Under the pieces are notes generated by a model, which saw only the letters and a list, made by a program, of their open reading frames with translations, was not told the DNA's origin and ran no database searches. A stretch of DNA of 64,000 bases, taken from contig CADAPC010000003.1 in assembly GCA_902789725.1 (NCBI GenBank), forward strand, positions 1 through 64,000, written 5' to 3'. Below, piece after piece: positions 7,709 to 16,412 of the stretch. Both the position numbers and the translations under genes were made by a program. Source of the stretch: an uncultured Bacteroidales bacterium (GTDB taxonomy: Bacteria; Bacteroidota; Bacteroidia; Bacteroidales; Bacteroidaceae). How positions within the stretch are numbered: position 1 is the stretch's first letter; each line of letters starts with the position of its first letter.

Positions 7709-9307
7709 ATGAAAGATAACAGAGATACAATTAAAGCAGAATTTAAATATTATCTGGCTAATGTTGCTCGTTCTGCCAGACGTACCAGTGAAGGGTTCAA
7801 CCTTGGACGGACCGCTGTGGATAGTTTTTTGTCGTTCATAGAACCAGAGCGACTCTTTGACTATAACCCAGTAAAATGGGACTATATTAAGTCTATGTAT
7901 GATATTCTAAATCCAGACGAAGTAAAAAAGATTTCTAATGAGTTACTTAATGACCCTTCATTTCTGAAACACGACAATGAAAAGAATCAAGGCTGGCGGT
8001 CTGGAGCAATCTCCCATTATGTATGTTTTATCAATGCTCGTTCATTCTTTAGAAAACAAGTAAAGGAAGATGACATAAATATGGAGATTAAGTATTATGC
8101 CAATACTGATAGCTACAGAACTTTTATAAATGCACTCCGCACCAAGCCCTTCCTTCTCCTTGCCGGAATCTCTGGCACAGGCAAGAGTCAAAAGGTGCAG
8201 GAATTGGCATTTATGACTTGCCCCAAAGGAGAACTGCGGAATGAAGGTGGAACTACCCCAGGAAATTATTGTCTGGTGGAGGTAAAGCCGAACTGGCATG
8301 ACTCAACTGAATTGTTGGGATATTATAGTGCTTTGTCGGGGAAATATGAGTTGACAGATTTCATTCGTTTTGCCTATAAAGCCGCGCAGAATAAAGATAT
8401 GCCATTCTTCCTTTGTTTGGACGAGATGAATCTTGCACCTGTGGAGCAGTATTTTGCAGAATATTTGAGCGTAATGGAAACTCGCAAGAAGGTTGGCAAA
8501 GATATTCTATCACAATATTTATTACGCAAAGAGGTTTTTGGTAATTGTGAACTTCAAGATGAAAATGGCGATTTGTATTCTGAAAAGGACGCAGAAATCA
8601 TTACATACTTGAAAGAGAAAGGACTGACGTTGCCCGATAATCTCTTCGTGATAGGCACGGTGAATATGGACGACACCACACACCAGTTCTCGCGGAAGGT
8701 GATAGACCGTGCTTTTACCATTGAGATGAATGGCGGCAAGATGTCGGAAATGTTCTCGCCAGAGAGCAAGATGCTGCTGGAATACAGAGACGAGCCGATA
8801 CCGCTTGAAGCGTTCAAAGCAGAATTTGTAAGGGCATACGAAGTGCTGGACGATACGCGGTTTGCAAAATATAAAGATGTGATTTCTACTCGCATTCCAG
8901 CATTATTGGGTGATTCTGATGGCACAGCAGAAGCAGACAGTATCAATGGCATACTGAATGAAACACCATTCCGTGTCAGCTACCGTGTGCAGAATGAGTT
9001 GGTGCTTTATCTGAGCATATTGATTGAACGTGTTAATTTTCCTGAGCCAAACCAAATAGAAGGACTGATAGGCGAAGCCACACTGGCTATTCTGTTAGAA
9101 AAGGTGCTGCCCCGTGTGCAAGGTGAGCAGAAGCAGTTGGAAACGCAGAATGGCAAAAGCAATGTGCTAAAGGATTTGAAGACTTTCGTGGAGAGCCACT
9201 TTAAGCCCGAAGAGGAAACTGATGCGAACTCGCTCTACAACCAAGTTCTTCGGAAGTTAAAAGAAATGGATGATAAACTGGCGAACTATTATACCAACTT
9301 CTTCTAA
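7709..9307 (+). CDS. McrB-like AAA+ NTPase
   Basis: The 532-residue protein is the motor of a type IV (McrBC-like) restriction complex. An uncharacterised N-terminal region of about 140 residues, the expected place for target recognition, precedes the AAA+ core. Visible motifs are Walker A GISGTGKS (153-160), Walker B with D238-E239 (LCLDEMN) and the McrB-type sensor GTVNMDD with N319, followed by the FSRKVIDRAF arginine-finger region. A helical C-terminal part completes it. McrB proteins use nucleotide hydrolysis to translocate DNA and activate an McrC nuclease, which is what the next gene, 6 bases away, appears to encode. The N-terminal region is not a domain I recognise, so the modification sensed is unknown. 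Confidence 0.87.
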   Translation: MKDNRDTIKAEFKYYLANVARSARRTSEGFNLGRTAVDSFLSFIEPERLFDYNPVKWDYIKSMYDILNPDEVKKISNELLNDPSFLKHDNEKNQGWRSGAISHYVCFINARSFFRKQVKEDDINMEIKYYANTDSYRTFINALRTKPFLLLAGISGTGKSQKVQELAFMTCPKGELRNEGGTTPGNYCLVEVKPNWHDSTELLGYYSALSGKYELTDFIRFAYKAAQNKDMPFFLCLDEMNLAPVEQYFAEYLSVMETRKKVGKDILSQYLLRKEVFGNCELQDENGDLYSEKDAEIITYLKEKGLTLPDNLFVIGTVNMDDTTHQFSRKVIDRAFTIEMNGGKMSEMFSPESKMLLEYRDEPIPLEAFKAEFVRAYEVLDDTRFAKYKDVISTRIPALLGDSDGTAEADSINGILNETPFRVSYRVQNELVLYLSILIERVNFPEPNQIEGLIGEATLAILLEKVLPRVQGEQKQLETQNGKSNVLKDLKTFVESHFKPEEETDANSLYNQVLRKLKEMDDKLANYYTNFF

Positions 9308-9313
9308 TATCGG

Positions 9314-11536
9314 ATGGAACTATTGCAATACAAATATCATGATGCCTATGTCATCCAAGCCAATAGCACGGACATAGGCTTGTCGTGGCGGAAGTTCAAG
9401 GTGAGAGCCAAACAACTGCCACCAGAGCGGTATTGCAATTATGTGATGGCGAGTGGCGGTACGCTGAGAGTGTATAATGCTGACATCAAAGCGATGGAGG
9501 AGGTGGCTGAGGCTGACTGGCACGAGGCCCGACCAGTCTTCTTTGAAGACCACAAGTATAACCTCACGCTGACGTTTTTTGATGCTGCGGAAGAACCGCG
9601 CATTATCCACCCCAACAAGGAAGTGGAGGCGATGTTTAACACTGTGCAGACGGCATCGGGTGAGTACGTCGTCAGTAGCAGTCTTGACTTCTTGAACCAG
9701 CCAGGTCACTTTGCCTTGGAGTTCGCCTACAAGAATACCGCCAACGAGCACATACAACACAGAATAGAGTTTGACGTATTGTCGCCTAAACTCGATACGA
9801 AGCACGACCTTGACGTCATCATTCAGCAGATAAGGGCAGAATATGGTGACTTGGTGTTCCGCTATCTCACGCTGACCTTTCAACAGTTTGAGATGGGTCG
9901 TGAGGCCAATAACGAATTGATTTGGCTGTCGGTGTTTAAGCAGATTGTAGACAGTTATGTGCAGGCGGTTCGTTTCATTATTCACCAGCCGCATAACAAG
10001 ATGCGCCAATATGAGGAATACCGAAGAGCCGAGCGCATCAAAGGATGGACACCTATGCTGGCAGAACGATTTTCTAACGATCGGTTGAATGATGAAGAGC
10101 AGGCGCTGCGGAAGTATTACAAGACGGTACAAACGGAAGCGACCTTGGACACCAGGGAGAACCGCTTCGTGAAATATACGCTTCAGCGCATCACTGAGCG
10201 CCTTTCTCTGCTTATGAAAAGACTCGGAGAAGGAACATCGGATAGCGAGATAGAGAATCTGAAGGACAAACAGAATGAGTTGGAAATGCTTCGGCGAAAC
10301 ACGTTCTTCAATGGCATCGGTTTGTTTGATGGGTTCCGTCAGCAGAGCATGGTACTCCAACAGCGTAGCGGCTATTCGCAGGTGTACCGCTATTGGATTA
10401 TGCTACAAAACGGCCTTGACCTGATTCAAGGCGATACAAGCGTAGGCGTGCAGCCTATCTGGCGACTCTATGAATTGTGGTGCTTCTTGAAGGTGAAGCA
10501 ACTTGTCTGCAAGGTGTTGGGTATAGATGTTCACAACAAGGAACATCTTGAAAAGTACGTTCATGAAGACACGCAGAATGCCTTCGACTTGTTTAACGGT
10601 GGCACACTTAGTGGGCACATCACTTACACAAATCCGCAGAATGGCGATTTGGTGGAGGTGGGCTATCAGTATTCGTTTGACAGGAAAGGCGATGAACATG
10701 AGATGCGTTCTGCCACGACTGAACAGAAACCCGATATTGTGATGCACATTCACAAGAAAGGCCGCGATATCACGTTGACCTATCTCTACGATGCGAAATA
10801 TAGTGTCCGTGGCGATGACGATGCAACACTGGGCAATGTGCAAGACGAGCCAAAACCTGAGACCATCAACGCGATGCACCACTACCGTGATGCCATCTAT
10901 TATGGTAAGCGTGGTGAGCAACGTTTCTCGAAAGAAATCATAGGTGGGTACATTCTCTTCCCCGGAAGAATGGACGAACACCGATTATTAGAAAAAATAC
11001 AGAATCACAATGAGCAGTTGCCATACTTTCTGAAATCCATTGAAGAAGTGAATATCGGCGCCTATCCATTGCTGCCAAATGAGGAAAGCGGATTGCTCTT
11101 AGAAAATCACCTTCGCAAAGTACTCCTTGACGAAAGCATCATTGAGCAACTTGAAATGAGTGTGCCGCAGAGAGGTTTGTATTATACCGATACTCAGCCG
11201 AAGTCTGTTGAGTCGAAGAATGTGTTTACCGTTACTGTCAGGAAAACGGATGCAGACTACCAGACATTCTTGGAGCATAAGGCTAAGAAATACGTCATGG
11301 AAACCTTGCCAAAGGTGAACATTCTCGAAGCCGTTTACCTCCTTCCTATGGTAGGCGGTGATATTGACGGCTATTATAAAATAACACGATTAACCATTGA
11401 GGATGGCAAGATGTGTCTAAAACTGGGTGAGTTTGTATCACTTGGTAACGAGTGGGTGAACATCTTCCAAAATATGCGTCATGGTGAACTTATTACTATG
11501 AATAATGTTTTGAAGTTGTATGGACAAAGATATTAA
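9314..11536 (+). CDS. DUF2357 / McrC-like nuclease subunit
   Basis: The 740-residue protein matches the DUF2357 group of McrC homologues, nuclease partners of McrB-type motors. The N-terminal half is mostly beta-rich and contacts the motor in the family. A PD-(D/E)XK nuclease core is visible at D474 (KPDIVM) and D493-A-K495 (LYDAKYS). The start is 6 bases after the McrB-like gene, as usual for such pairs. By eye the codon usage is richer in G and C than the methyltransferase operon and resembles the second half of the McrB-like gene, which hints at a mosaic origin. Together the pair should cleave DNA carrying foreign modification, or invading DNA that lacks protection. Confidence 0.83.
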   Translation: MELLQYKYHDAYVIQANSTDIGLSWRKFKVRAKQLPPERYCNYVMASGGTLRVYNADIKAMEEVAEADWHEARPVFFEDHKYNLTLTFFDAAEEPRIIHPNKEVEAMFNTVQTASGEYVVSSSLDFLNQPGHFALEFAYKNTANEHIQHRIEFDVLSPKLDTKHDLDVIIQQIRAEYGDLVFRYLTLTFQQFEMGREANNELIWLSVFKQIVDSYVQAVRFIIHQPHNKMRQYEEYRRAERIKGWTPMLAERFSNDRLNDEEQALRKYYKTVQTEATLDTRENRFVKYTLQRITERLSLLMKRLGEGTSDSEIENLKDKQNELEMLRRNTFFNGIGLFDGFRQQSMVLQQRSGYSQVYRYWIMLQNGLDLIQGDTSVGVQPIWRLYELWCFLKVKQLVCKVLGIDVHNKEHLEKYVHEDTQNAFDLFNGGTLSGHITYTNPQNGDLVEVGYQYSFDRKGDEHEMRSATTEQKPDIVMHIHKKGRDITLTYLYDAKYSVRGDDDATLGNVQDEPKPETINAMHHYRDAIYYGKRGEQRFSKEIIGGYILFPGRMDEHRLLEKIQNHNEQLPYFLKSIEEVNIGAYPLLPNEESGLLLENHLRKVLLDESIIEQLEMSVPQRGLYYTDTQPKSVESKNVFTVTVRKTDADYQTFLEHKAKKYVMETLPKVNILEAVYLLPMVGGDIDGYYKITRLTIEDGKMCLKLGEFVSLGNEWVNIFQNMRHGELITMNNVLKLYGQRY

Positions 11537-11557
11537 AGTTGAATATTAACATGTACG

Positions 11558-12583
11558 ATGAATCGAGAAGAATTTGCAAAACGGCTTGAAGGAATCCAAA
11601 TACAAGAAAGTACAGACCCTAAAGTCCTTTATGATAGCGTGTTGCCTATTAGTGACGCGTTAACACAGATGATGCCCCAGAGTCTATTTCGTTATAGGTC
11701 TTGCACTGAGAAGCAAATAGATGCATTTCAAAAAGATATTATTTATGCAGTATCTGCTGACCTGTTTAACGATCCCTATGATACGCTAGTTAGGTATGAT
11801 ATTGATGGTATAAAAAATTACGTGAATGCCTTATTGGAACCGAATACCCTTGTTCAGTTGAAAAAACATTTTGAAGAAGGAAATGATTTCACAAACAATG
11901 TGAAAGATTCATTTCCTAAGGGCATGGTAGAGAAGATAAAAGAGCAAATATTGACAACAGACTTCGAAGAAAAGAAAGATTTTCTTGCTACTTATAAAAG
12001 CCAAATGATGCAAACAATAGATTTCTTATACCCTCTTTTAGCAGATGCAAGTAAACGGTTTGTTTCTATTGCATGCTTTTGCGAGTCAGTACAATCTATA
12101 ACAATGTGGAGTCATTATGCTGATTATCATAAAGGATTTGCATTAGAATACGAAATGCGTCCAACACTAACAAAAGGTATTAAAGAGGGGGTTGGGCTAT
12201 ATCCTGTAATATATGATGATATACGTTACGATGCTTCTCAATACATGGCATGGGCTTTTTTGAAAATGTTTGGCATTAGTGCACCAAATCCAGACGTCCT
12301 TTCTCATACAAAATGTGCTTTGCATAAATCAAGGCAATGGGAGTATGAAAATGAGTGGCGTCTTGTAGACTATTCTACAAGAAACTATTTAGTGGAAAAT
12401 ATCACATCCATCAATTACAAACCTACGGCAATTTATTATGGAGTACATATTTCCAATGAGAATAAAGAACGCTTGCATAAGATTGCCAAGGCAAAAGGTA
12501 TAGCAGAGTTTGATATGTATATTGACTATTCTTCTCCTAAGTATGAGATGATGTATAAATCAGACAAAAGTTCTTCGGATTAA
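11558..12583 (+). CDS. DUF2971 domain protein
   Basis: The 341-residue protein has the DUF2971 hallmarks: LFRYRSC near the N-terminus, an LFNDPYDT segment, ACFCES, MWSHYADYHKGFALEY and a WRLVDY segment near the C-terminus. There is no signal peptide or membrane span. The biochemical role of the family is not established. Its genes occur repeatedly in accessory regions, often beside defence genes. It follows the McrC-like gene by 21 bases, so co-transcription is likely. It could be an accessory effector of the island or an independent passenger. Confidence 0.8.
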   Translation: MNREEFAKRLEGIQIQESTDPKVLYDSVLPISDALTQMMPQSLFRYRSCTEKQIDAFQKDIIYAVSADLFNDPYDTLVRYDIDGIKNYVNALLEPNTLVQLKKHFEEGNDFTNNVKDSFPKGMVEKIKEQILTTDFEEKKDFLATYKSQMMQTIDFLYPLLADASKRFVSIACFCESVQSITMWSHYADYHKGFALEYEMRPTLTKGIKEGVGLYPVIYDDIRYDASQYMAWAFLKMFGISAPNPDVLSHTKCALHKSRQWEYENEWRLVDYSTRNYLVENITSINYKPTAIYYGVHISNENKERLHKIAKAKGIAEFDMYIDYSSPKYEMMYKSDKSSSD

Positions 12584-12674
12584 CAAGCGATTCCTGAGAA
12601 TTAACAAACGAAGGAATCATATTTTGCAGGCTACAAGCGTTATATATAAGGTCAGATAAACAAATGTATAAAAA

Positions 12675-14345
12675 ATGACAGAACAAGCATTACAACAATA
12701 TCTCATCAAGCAATACCCCAAAGAGGACGAGGCTTGCGAGTGGAAGGAATTCAAGAACCTGAAGAATGACTTCAGTGGTCATGAGAAAGATGATGTCATC
12801 TCCTACGTGTCGGCATTGGCTAACATGGAGGGTGGGCATCTGGTTGTCGGTGTAGAGGACAAAACGTTGAGGATTGTTGGAACGGATACATACAACTACA
12901 CGACTCAACAGGCGACATTTCGACTGACTAATCTGTGTGCCAACCTGTCAAGCGAAGAGCTGGATATAGAGGAGTTCATCACGGAGGACACCCATAAGAA
13001 AATTTGGGTGATTCATATTCCAAAACATCTGCCGAAGTTACCTGTCTATGCCCATAACAAAGCATGGCAACGGATAGAGGACTCTTTAGTGGAACTGACA
13101 CCGGAACGTCTGAATGCTATTTTGGAGGAAACAAGTCCAACATACGACTGGTCTGCAGAAATCGTCGCAGAGGCTACACTTGATGATTTGGAACCAAAGG
13201 CATTACAGAAAGCTCGTGAAGAATATAAGTCTGTTCATCCGAAGTTAGCAACCGAGGTTGATACTTGGGATGACATGGAACTGCTTGGCAGGGCTGGTGT
13301 TGCGGTTAAGGGCAAACAGACGAGGGCTGCCATCTTGCTTCTTGGTAAGCCTACAGCCGTCCATTATCTGACCCCATCCGTTGCCACTATTACATGGGTA
13401 CTGATTGATGGGCAAGATGAGAAGAGGGATTATGAGCATTTCACCATTCCTTTCTTGCTAACCGTGGATGAAGCCCTTGCCAAAATCCGAAATCTTAATC
13501 AGCGTATATTGCCTGGTGGAACACTATTCCCTGACATTGTAAAACAATATGACGAGTATAGCATCCGTGAGATCTTACATAATGCTATCGCTCATCAGGA
13601 CTATACCATGCAGGAAAGGGTGACGATGGTTGAGACTCCTGACTCTGTGACATTCTCCAATGGCGGTTACTTCCTGCCTGGTTCTGTGCGCAATGCCATT
13701 GAACAGACTGGCCCACAAAAGTATTACCGAAACTATGCACTTTGCCAAGGAATGATGAACTTCAATATGATTGACACTATCGGTCGTGGAATACGGAAGG
13801 TGTTCACCGAACAGCAGAAACGTTTCTTCCCCATGCCAGACTATCAGATAGACCAAGCCAAGAAGGAGGTAACGGTTAAGATATACGGAAAACTTATCAA
13901 TGAGCAGTATTACCGCTTGTTGAAAGCCAATCCTGATCTGTCGCTGTACGACTGTATTGCGCTTGATATGGTACAAAAGCATGAAAAGATTGACAAGGAT
14001 ATTGCTTCACGTTTGCGCAAACTACATCTTGTAGAGGGGCGTTATCCAAAACTGTTCCTATCTGCTTATACCGCCAAAACTGTCGATGACAAGGAATTAA
14101 AGACAGAGTATATTCGGAACAAAAGTTTCAATGACCTCCATTTCAAAGACATGATAATTCAGTATCTGCGCTCATTTGGCGGAGCCACAAGAGCAGAACT
14201 TAATACGCTGTTGCAATCCAAATTGTCAGATGTGCTCACCGAGGAGCAAAAGATAAGGAAGATTGGTAATATGCTGTCTGCACTGAAGAAAAAGGGAGTC
14301 ATTAAACTAACAGAAAAGAAGAAGTGGGTTTTAGTCGAACTTTAG
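12675..14345 (+). CDS. AlbA/Schlafen-type ATP-binding protein with C-terminal winged-helix region
   Basis: The 556-residue protein has an N-terminal AlbA_2 domain (EWKEFKN, NMEGGHLVVGVED), a GHKL-like ATP-binding segment (REILHNAIAHQDYT) and a C-terminal part that looks like one or two winged helices (ATRAELNTLLQSKLSD). The family is annotated as putative transcriptional regulators or helicase-related proteins and is frequent in mobile and defence regions of Bacteroidota. It starts 91 bases after the DUF2971 gene. The stop codon lies inside a tandem 11-bp repeat, so repeat-number change could alter the last residues. The molecular function is not established. Confidence 0.8.
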   Translation: MTEQALQQYLIKQYPKEDEACEWKEFKNLKNDFSGHEKDDVISYVSALANMEGGHLVVGVEDKTLRIVGTDTYNYTTQQATFRLTNLCANLSSEELDIEEFITEDTHKKIWVIHIPKHLPKLPVYAHNKAWQRIEDSLVELTPERLNAILEETSPTYDWSAEIVAEATLDDLEPKALQKAREEYKSVHPKLATEVDTWDDMELLGRAGVAVKGKQTRAAILLLGKPTAVHYLTPSVATITWVLIDGQDEKRDYEHFTIPFLLTVDEALAKIRNLNQRILPGGTLFPDIVKQYDEYSIREILHNAIAHQDYTMQERVTMVETPDSVTFSNGGYFLPGSVRNAIEQTGPQKYYRNYALCQGMMNFNMIDTIGRGIRKVFTEQQKRFFPMPDYQIDQAKKEVTVKIYGKLINEQYYRLLKANPDLSLYDCIALDMVQKHEKIDKDIASRLRKLHLVEGRYPKLFLSAYTAKTVDDKELKTEYIRNKSFNDLHFKDMIIQYLRSFGGATRAELNTLLQSKLSDVLTEEQKIRKIGNMLSALKKKGVIKLTEKKKWVLVEL

Positions 14346-14517
14346 TCGAACTTTTAGTCGGAGTTTAGTCGAACTAACAGCTTCAACATGGCTGAAATGC
14401 TGAAAACAAAGGAAAATCGACGCATCACTATATGCCCCCGTTTAGTCGAACTTCTGACTTGAAATTAAGTCGAAGTTATGCGGCATTTATGTACAGTAAT
14501 GCAAAAAGTAGTCGAAC
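14330..14517. repeat. 11-bp tandem repeats across the stop codon of the AlbA gene, with outlying copies
   Basis: TTTAGTCGAAC occurs at 14330-14340 and 14341-14351, in altered form at 14353-14363, then at 14364-14374 and 14441-14451. Degenerate copies lie near 14465-14475 and 14508-14517. The gene's TAG stop (14343-14345) is within the second copy. Because 11 is not a multiple of three, gain or loss of a unit would move the stop and change the last few residues. Confidence 0.8.
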
Positions 14518-14519
14518 CC

Positions 14520-14551
14520 TTTGGTTATTTGGGAATAGTTTTGTACCTTTG
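14520..14551 (+). promoter_or_regulatory. Orphan promoter pointing into the gap before a gene remnant
   Basis: TTTG at 14520-14523 and TACCTTTG at 14544-14551 are separated by exactly 20 bases, a very good match to the Bacteroidota consensus. Downstream, only a 19-codon frame begins (ATG at 14560), and then the gene remnant lies on the other strand. The rest of 14346-14690 has no gene I can support. It may drive a small RNA, a leader peptide or a lost gene. Confidence 0.6.
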
Positions 14552-14690
14552 CACTCAAGATGAGCGTTCTTTGGTTTGGTGAGAAATGTGTAGGAATATG
14601 TAAGTCCTCTCGTTTCTAAAGTGTTACCAGTTTCTTTCTTATTCAAATGTAACCCGCTGATATTCAAATCAAAATAGGATTTCTACTATT

Positions 14691-14873
14691 TTAGAGACCG
14701 TTCTCACCTCCAAGTGGAGCGAGATAGCTGTTTCCGATGAAATACTTGGCGTATGCGGTGTTTAGTTCACCCTTCGGCCACACATTAAAATCGACGTTTG
14801 CTTTCATAACTTCTTGTGAATTGATGTCTGCTACTGCCATAAACAGTGCGAAAATAGTGATGATAAATCTCAT
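14691..14873 (-). pseudogene. Truncated cupin-type secreted protein (first 60 codons only)
   Basis: The frame begins with a signal peptide (hydrophobic MRFIITIFALFMAVA, cleavage near Ser-Gln-Glu) and continues with WPKGELNTAYAKYFIGNSYL, a segment I associate with the N-terminus of small secreted cupin-domain proteins of Bacteroidales. In those, a glycine-rich stretch leads to a His-containing cupin core. Here the frame ends after GGENGL with TAA, and the cupin core is absent from the adjoining sequence. The breakpoint at about 14,690-14,700 is therefore a probable right-hand junction of the island. Family assignment is from memory of homologues, so it is moderate. Confidence 0.6.
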
Positions 14874-15021
14874 TTTTGAATTGAATATTTGCGAAGATTT
14901 TCGTAAAACGCTCTTACCTTATTTACGGATTCTTCTACCACATTAAAAGGGTATGACAATAATTTCTCTCGCACAATAAAGAAAACAAGCTTTCTTTTCT
15001 ATCTCTTATCTGAATAATTTG

Positions 15022-15029
15022 TACCTTTG
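15022..15029 (+). promoter_or_regulatory. -7 box (TACCTTTG) upstream of the polysaccharide genes
   Basis: TACCTTTG matches the Bacteroidota -7 consensus; a clear TTTG at -33 is absent. Transcription would start near 15036, leaving a leader of about 130 bases before the ATG at 15164. I see no recognisable riboswitch in that leader. Confidence 0.5.
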
Positions 15030-15163
15030 CAGTTAATTTGAATGTTAAGTGACCCGTGAAGATGATAAATAAGGTGAATGCCACTGATGGAGGTTTGCTG
15101 ATTTTGAGGCCATAAAAAATGATGCAGCAGAGATTTGAGAATTAGCATTAGAGAATTGAGAAT

Positions 15164-16345
15164 ATGTTCACACTTTTTTCGAAACGGACAAAATACCGTT
15201 TCTTCTACCTTTGCTATCTGTTCTTTCGATTCTGTCCTGTACGGAAGAAATTGGTGCTGTTTGAGAGTTTACGTGACTGCTCGGACAACAGCTGGGCCAT
15301 GTATCTGTGGCTTAAGGAGCATCGGCCCAACTATGAGTTGGTTTGGTTGTGCCATTCGGCAGAGACTCTGAAGCGGCAGAGAACGGATGGGAAGACTCGA
15401 TTCCTGTTGCATGACTTCCATTTTGAGTCGTGGGCTGACAGTAGGGCTGTGGCCCAGGCTGGCACCATATTTTTGACACATGGCATCAACAGCAAGATTC
15501 GCCGCAGGAAGGGCCAAAACATAGTGAACTTATGGCACGGCATTGCGCTGAAGGCCCCGAAGAGTGGTAAGGCTCAGAACCAAATGGACTTCAACATAGT
15601 GCTTTCACTCAGCGAAGAAAACAAGCACAACCAAGCGGTGTTCATTGGCTGTGACGAAGCACTGGTGAAGCCACTGGGTTATCCGCGCAACGACTTGTTG
15701 CTGAAGAACAAGGGTTGGGGCAAGGATAACTTGTTTGCCCCAAAGGGATGGCAAGGAAAGGTGGTGGTGTGGATGCCTACGTTCCGCGGTTCGGTGGTTC
15801 AGCAGATTTCAGAGGCAGCCTGCGACACGGACACGGGGCTTCCTCTACTCACTACGCCCGAATCCATTGTGCATTTCAATGCGTTTTTGGCCAAGGCTCA
15901 GATTTATATGATTGTAAAGATTCACCCTTTGCAGACAGGGAAAGAGGTGTTCAAGCAAACGTTTTCCCATCTGCTTTTCCTGACCGACAGCATGTTGGTG
16001 GCAAAGGGGGTGCAGGTATATGAAATGTTGGGACGGTCGGATGCTTTGCTGACTGACTATTCCTCGGTTTTCTTCGACTATTTCATTCTCGACAAGCCCA
16101 TAGGTTTTATTCTAAGTGACATGGAGGAGTACAGGAAGAGCCGTGGAGAATTTGTCATGGACAATCCATTGGATGTGATGGCAGGCCGTCACATCTATTC
16201 AGCGGCTGACTTGGAGGCTTTTCTTATGGATTTGGTGGCAGGATTTGACAAGGAGGCAGACTGGCGCCGACAGATGGCCAAGCATGTGATTGCCCACCCC
16301 GACGAGAAGAGTTGCGAGCGCATTGCCAATTACTGCCAATTGTAA
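15164..16345 (+). CDS. CDP-glycerol glycerophosphotransferase family protein
   Basis: The 393-residue protein resembles the TagF/TagB-like family that transfers glycerol phosphate (or a related polyol phosphate) from a CDP-activated donor to a growing surface polymer. Features seen are an N-terminal VLFESL segment, LWHGIALKAPKSG (catalytic-type His), GYPRND, VVVWMPTFRGS, the IHPLQ segment and the DYSSVFFDYFILDKP motif with the conserved DYSS. A weak hydrophobic N-terminus suggests peripheral membrane association. In a Gram-negative Bacteroidota it would most likely decorate a capsule or O-antigen with phosphopolyol. The flippase gene follows 67 bases later on the same strand. Confidence 0.85.
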   Translation: MFTLFSKRTKYRFFYLCYLFFRFCPVRKKLVLFESLRDCSDNSWAMYLWLKEHRPNYELVWLCHSAETLKRQRTDGKTRFLLHDFHFESWADSRAVAQAGTIFLTHGINSKIRRRKGQNIVNLWHGIALKAPKSGKAQNQMDFNIVLSLSEENKHNQAVFIGCDEALVKPLGYPRNDLLLKNKGWGKDNLFAPKGWQGKVVVWMPTFRGSVVQQISEAACDTDTGLPLLTTPESIVHFNAFLAKAQIYMIVKIHPLQTGKEVFKQTFSHLLFLTDSMLVAKGVQVYEMLGRSDALLTDYSSVFFDYFILDKPIGFILSDMEEYRKSRGEFVMDNPLDVMAGRHIYSAADLEAFLMDLVAGFDKEADWRRQMAKHVIAHPDEKSCERIANYCQL

Positions 16346-16412
16346 TGGCGCATACGGATGAATAAAATGGTTGCCAATGATAGAACATATTTGACAACAA
16401 GAACTGACATAT

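Noticed and set aside
9320-10360. 346-codon minus-strand open frame
   Set aside because: It lies wholly antisense to the DUF2357 nuclease gene, whose motifs and operon spacing are convincing; the frame has no recognisable domain.
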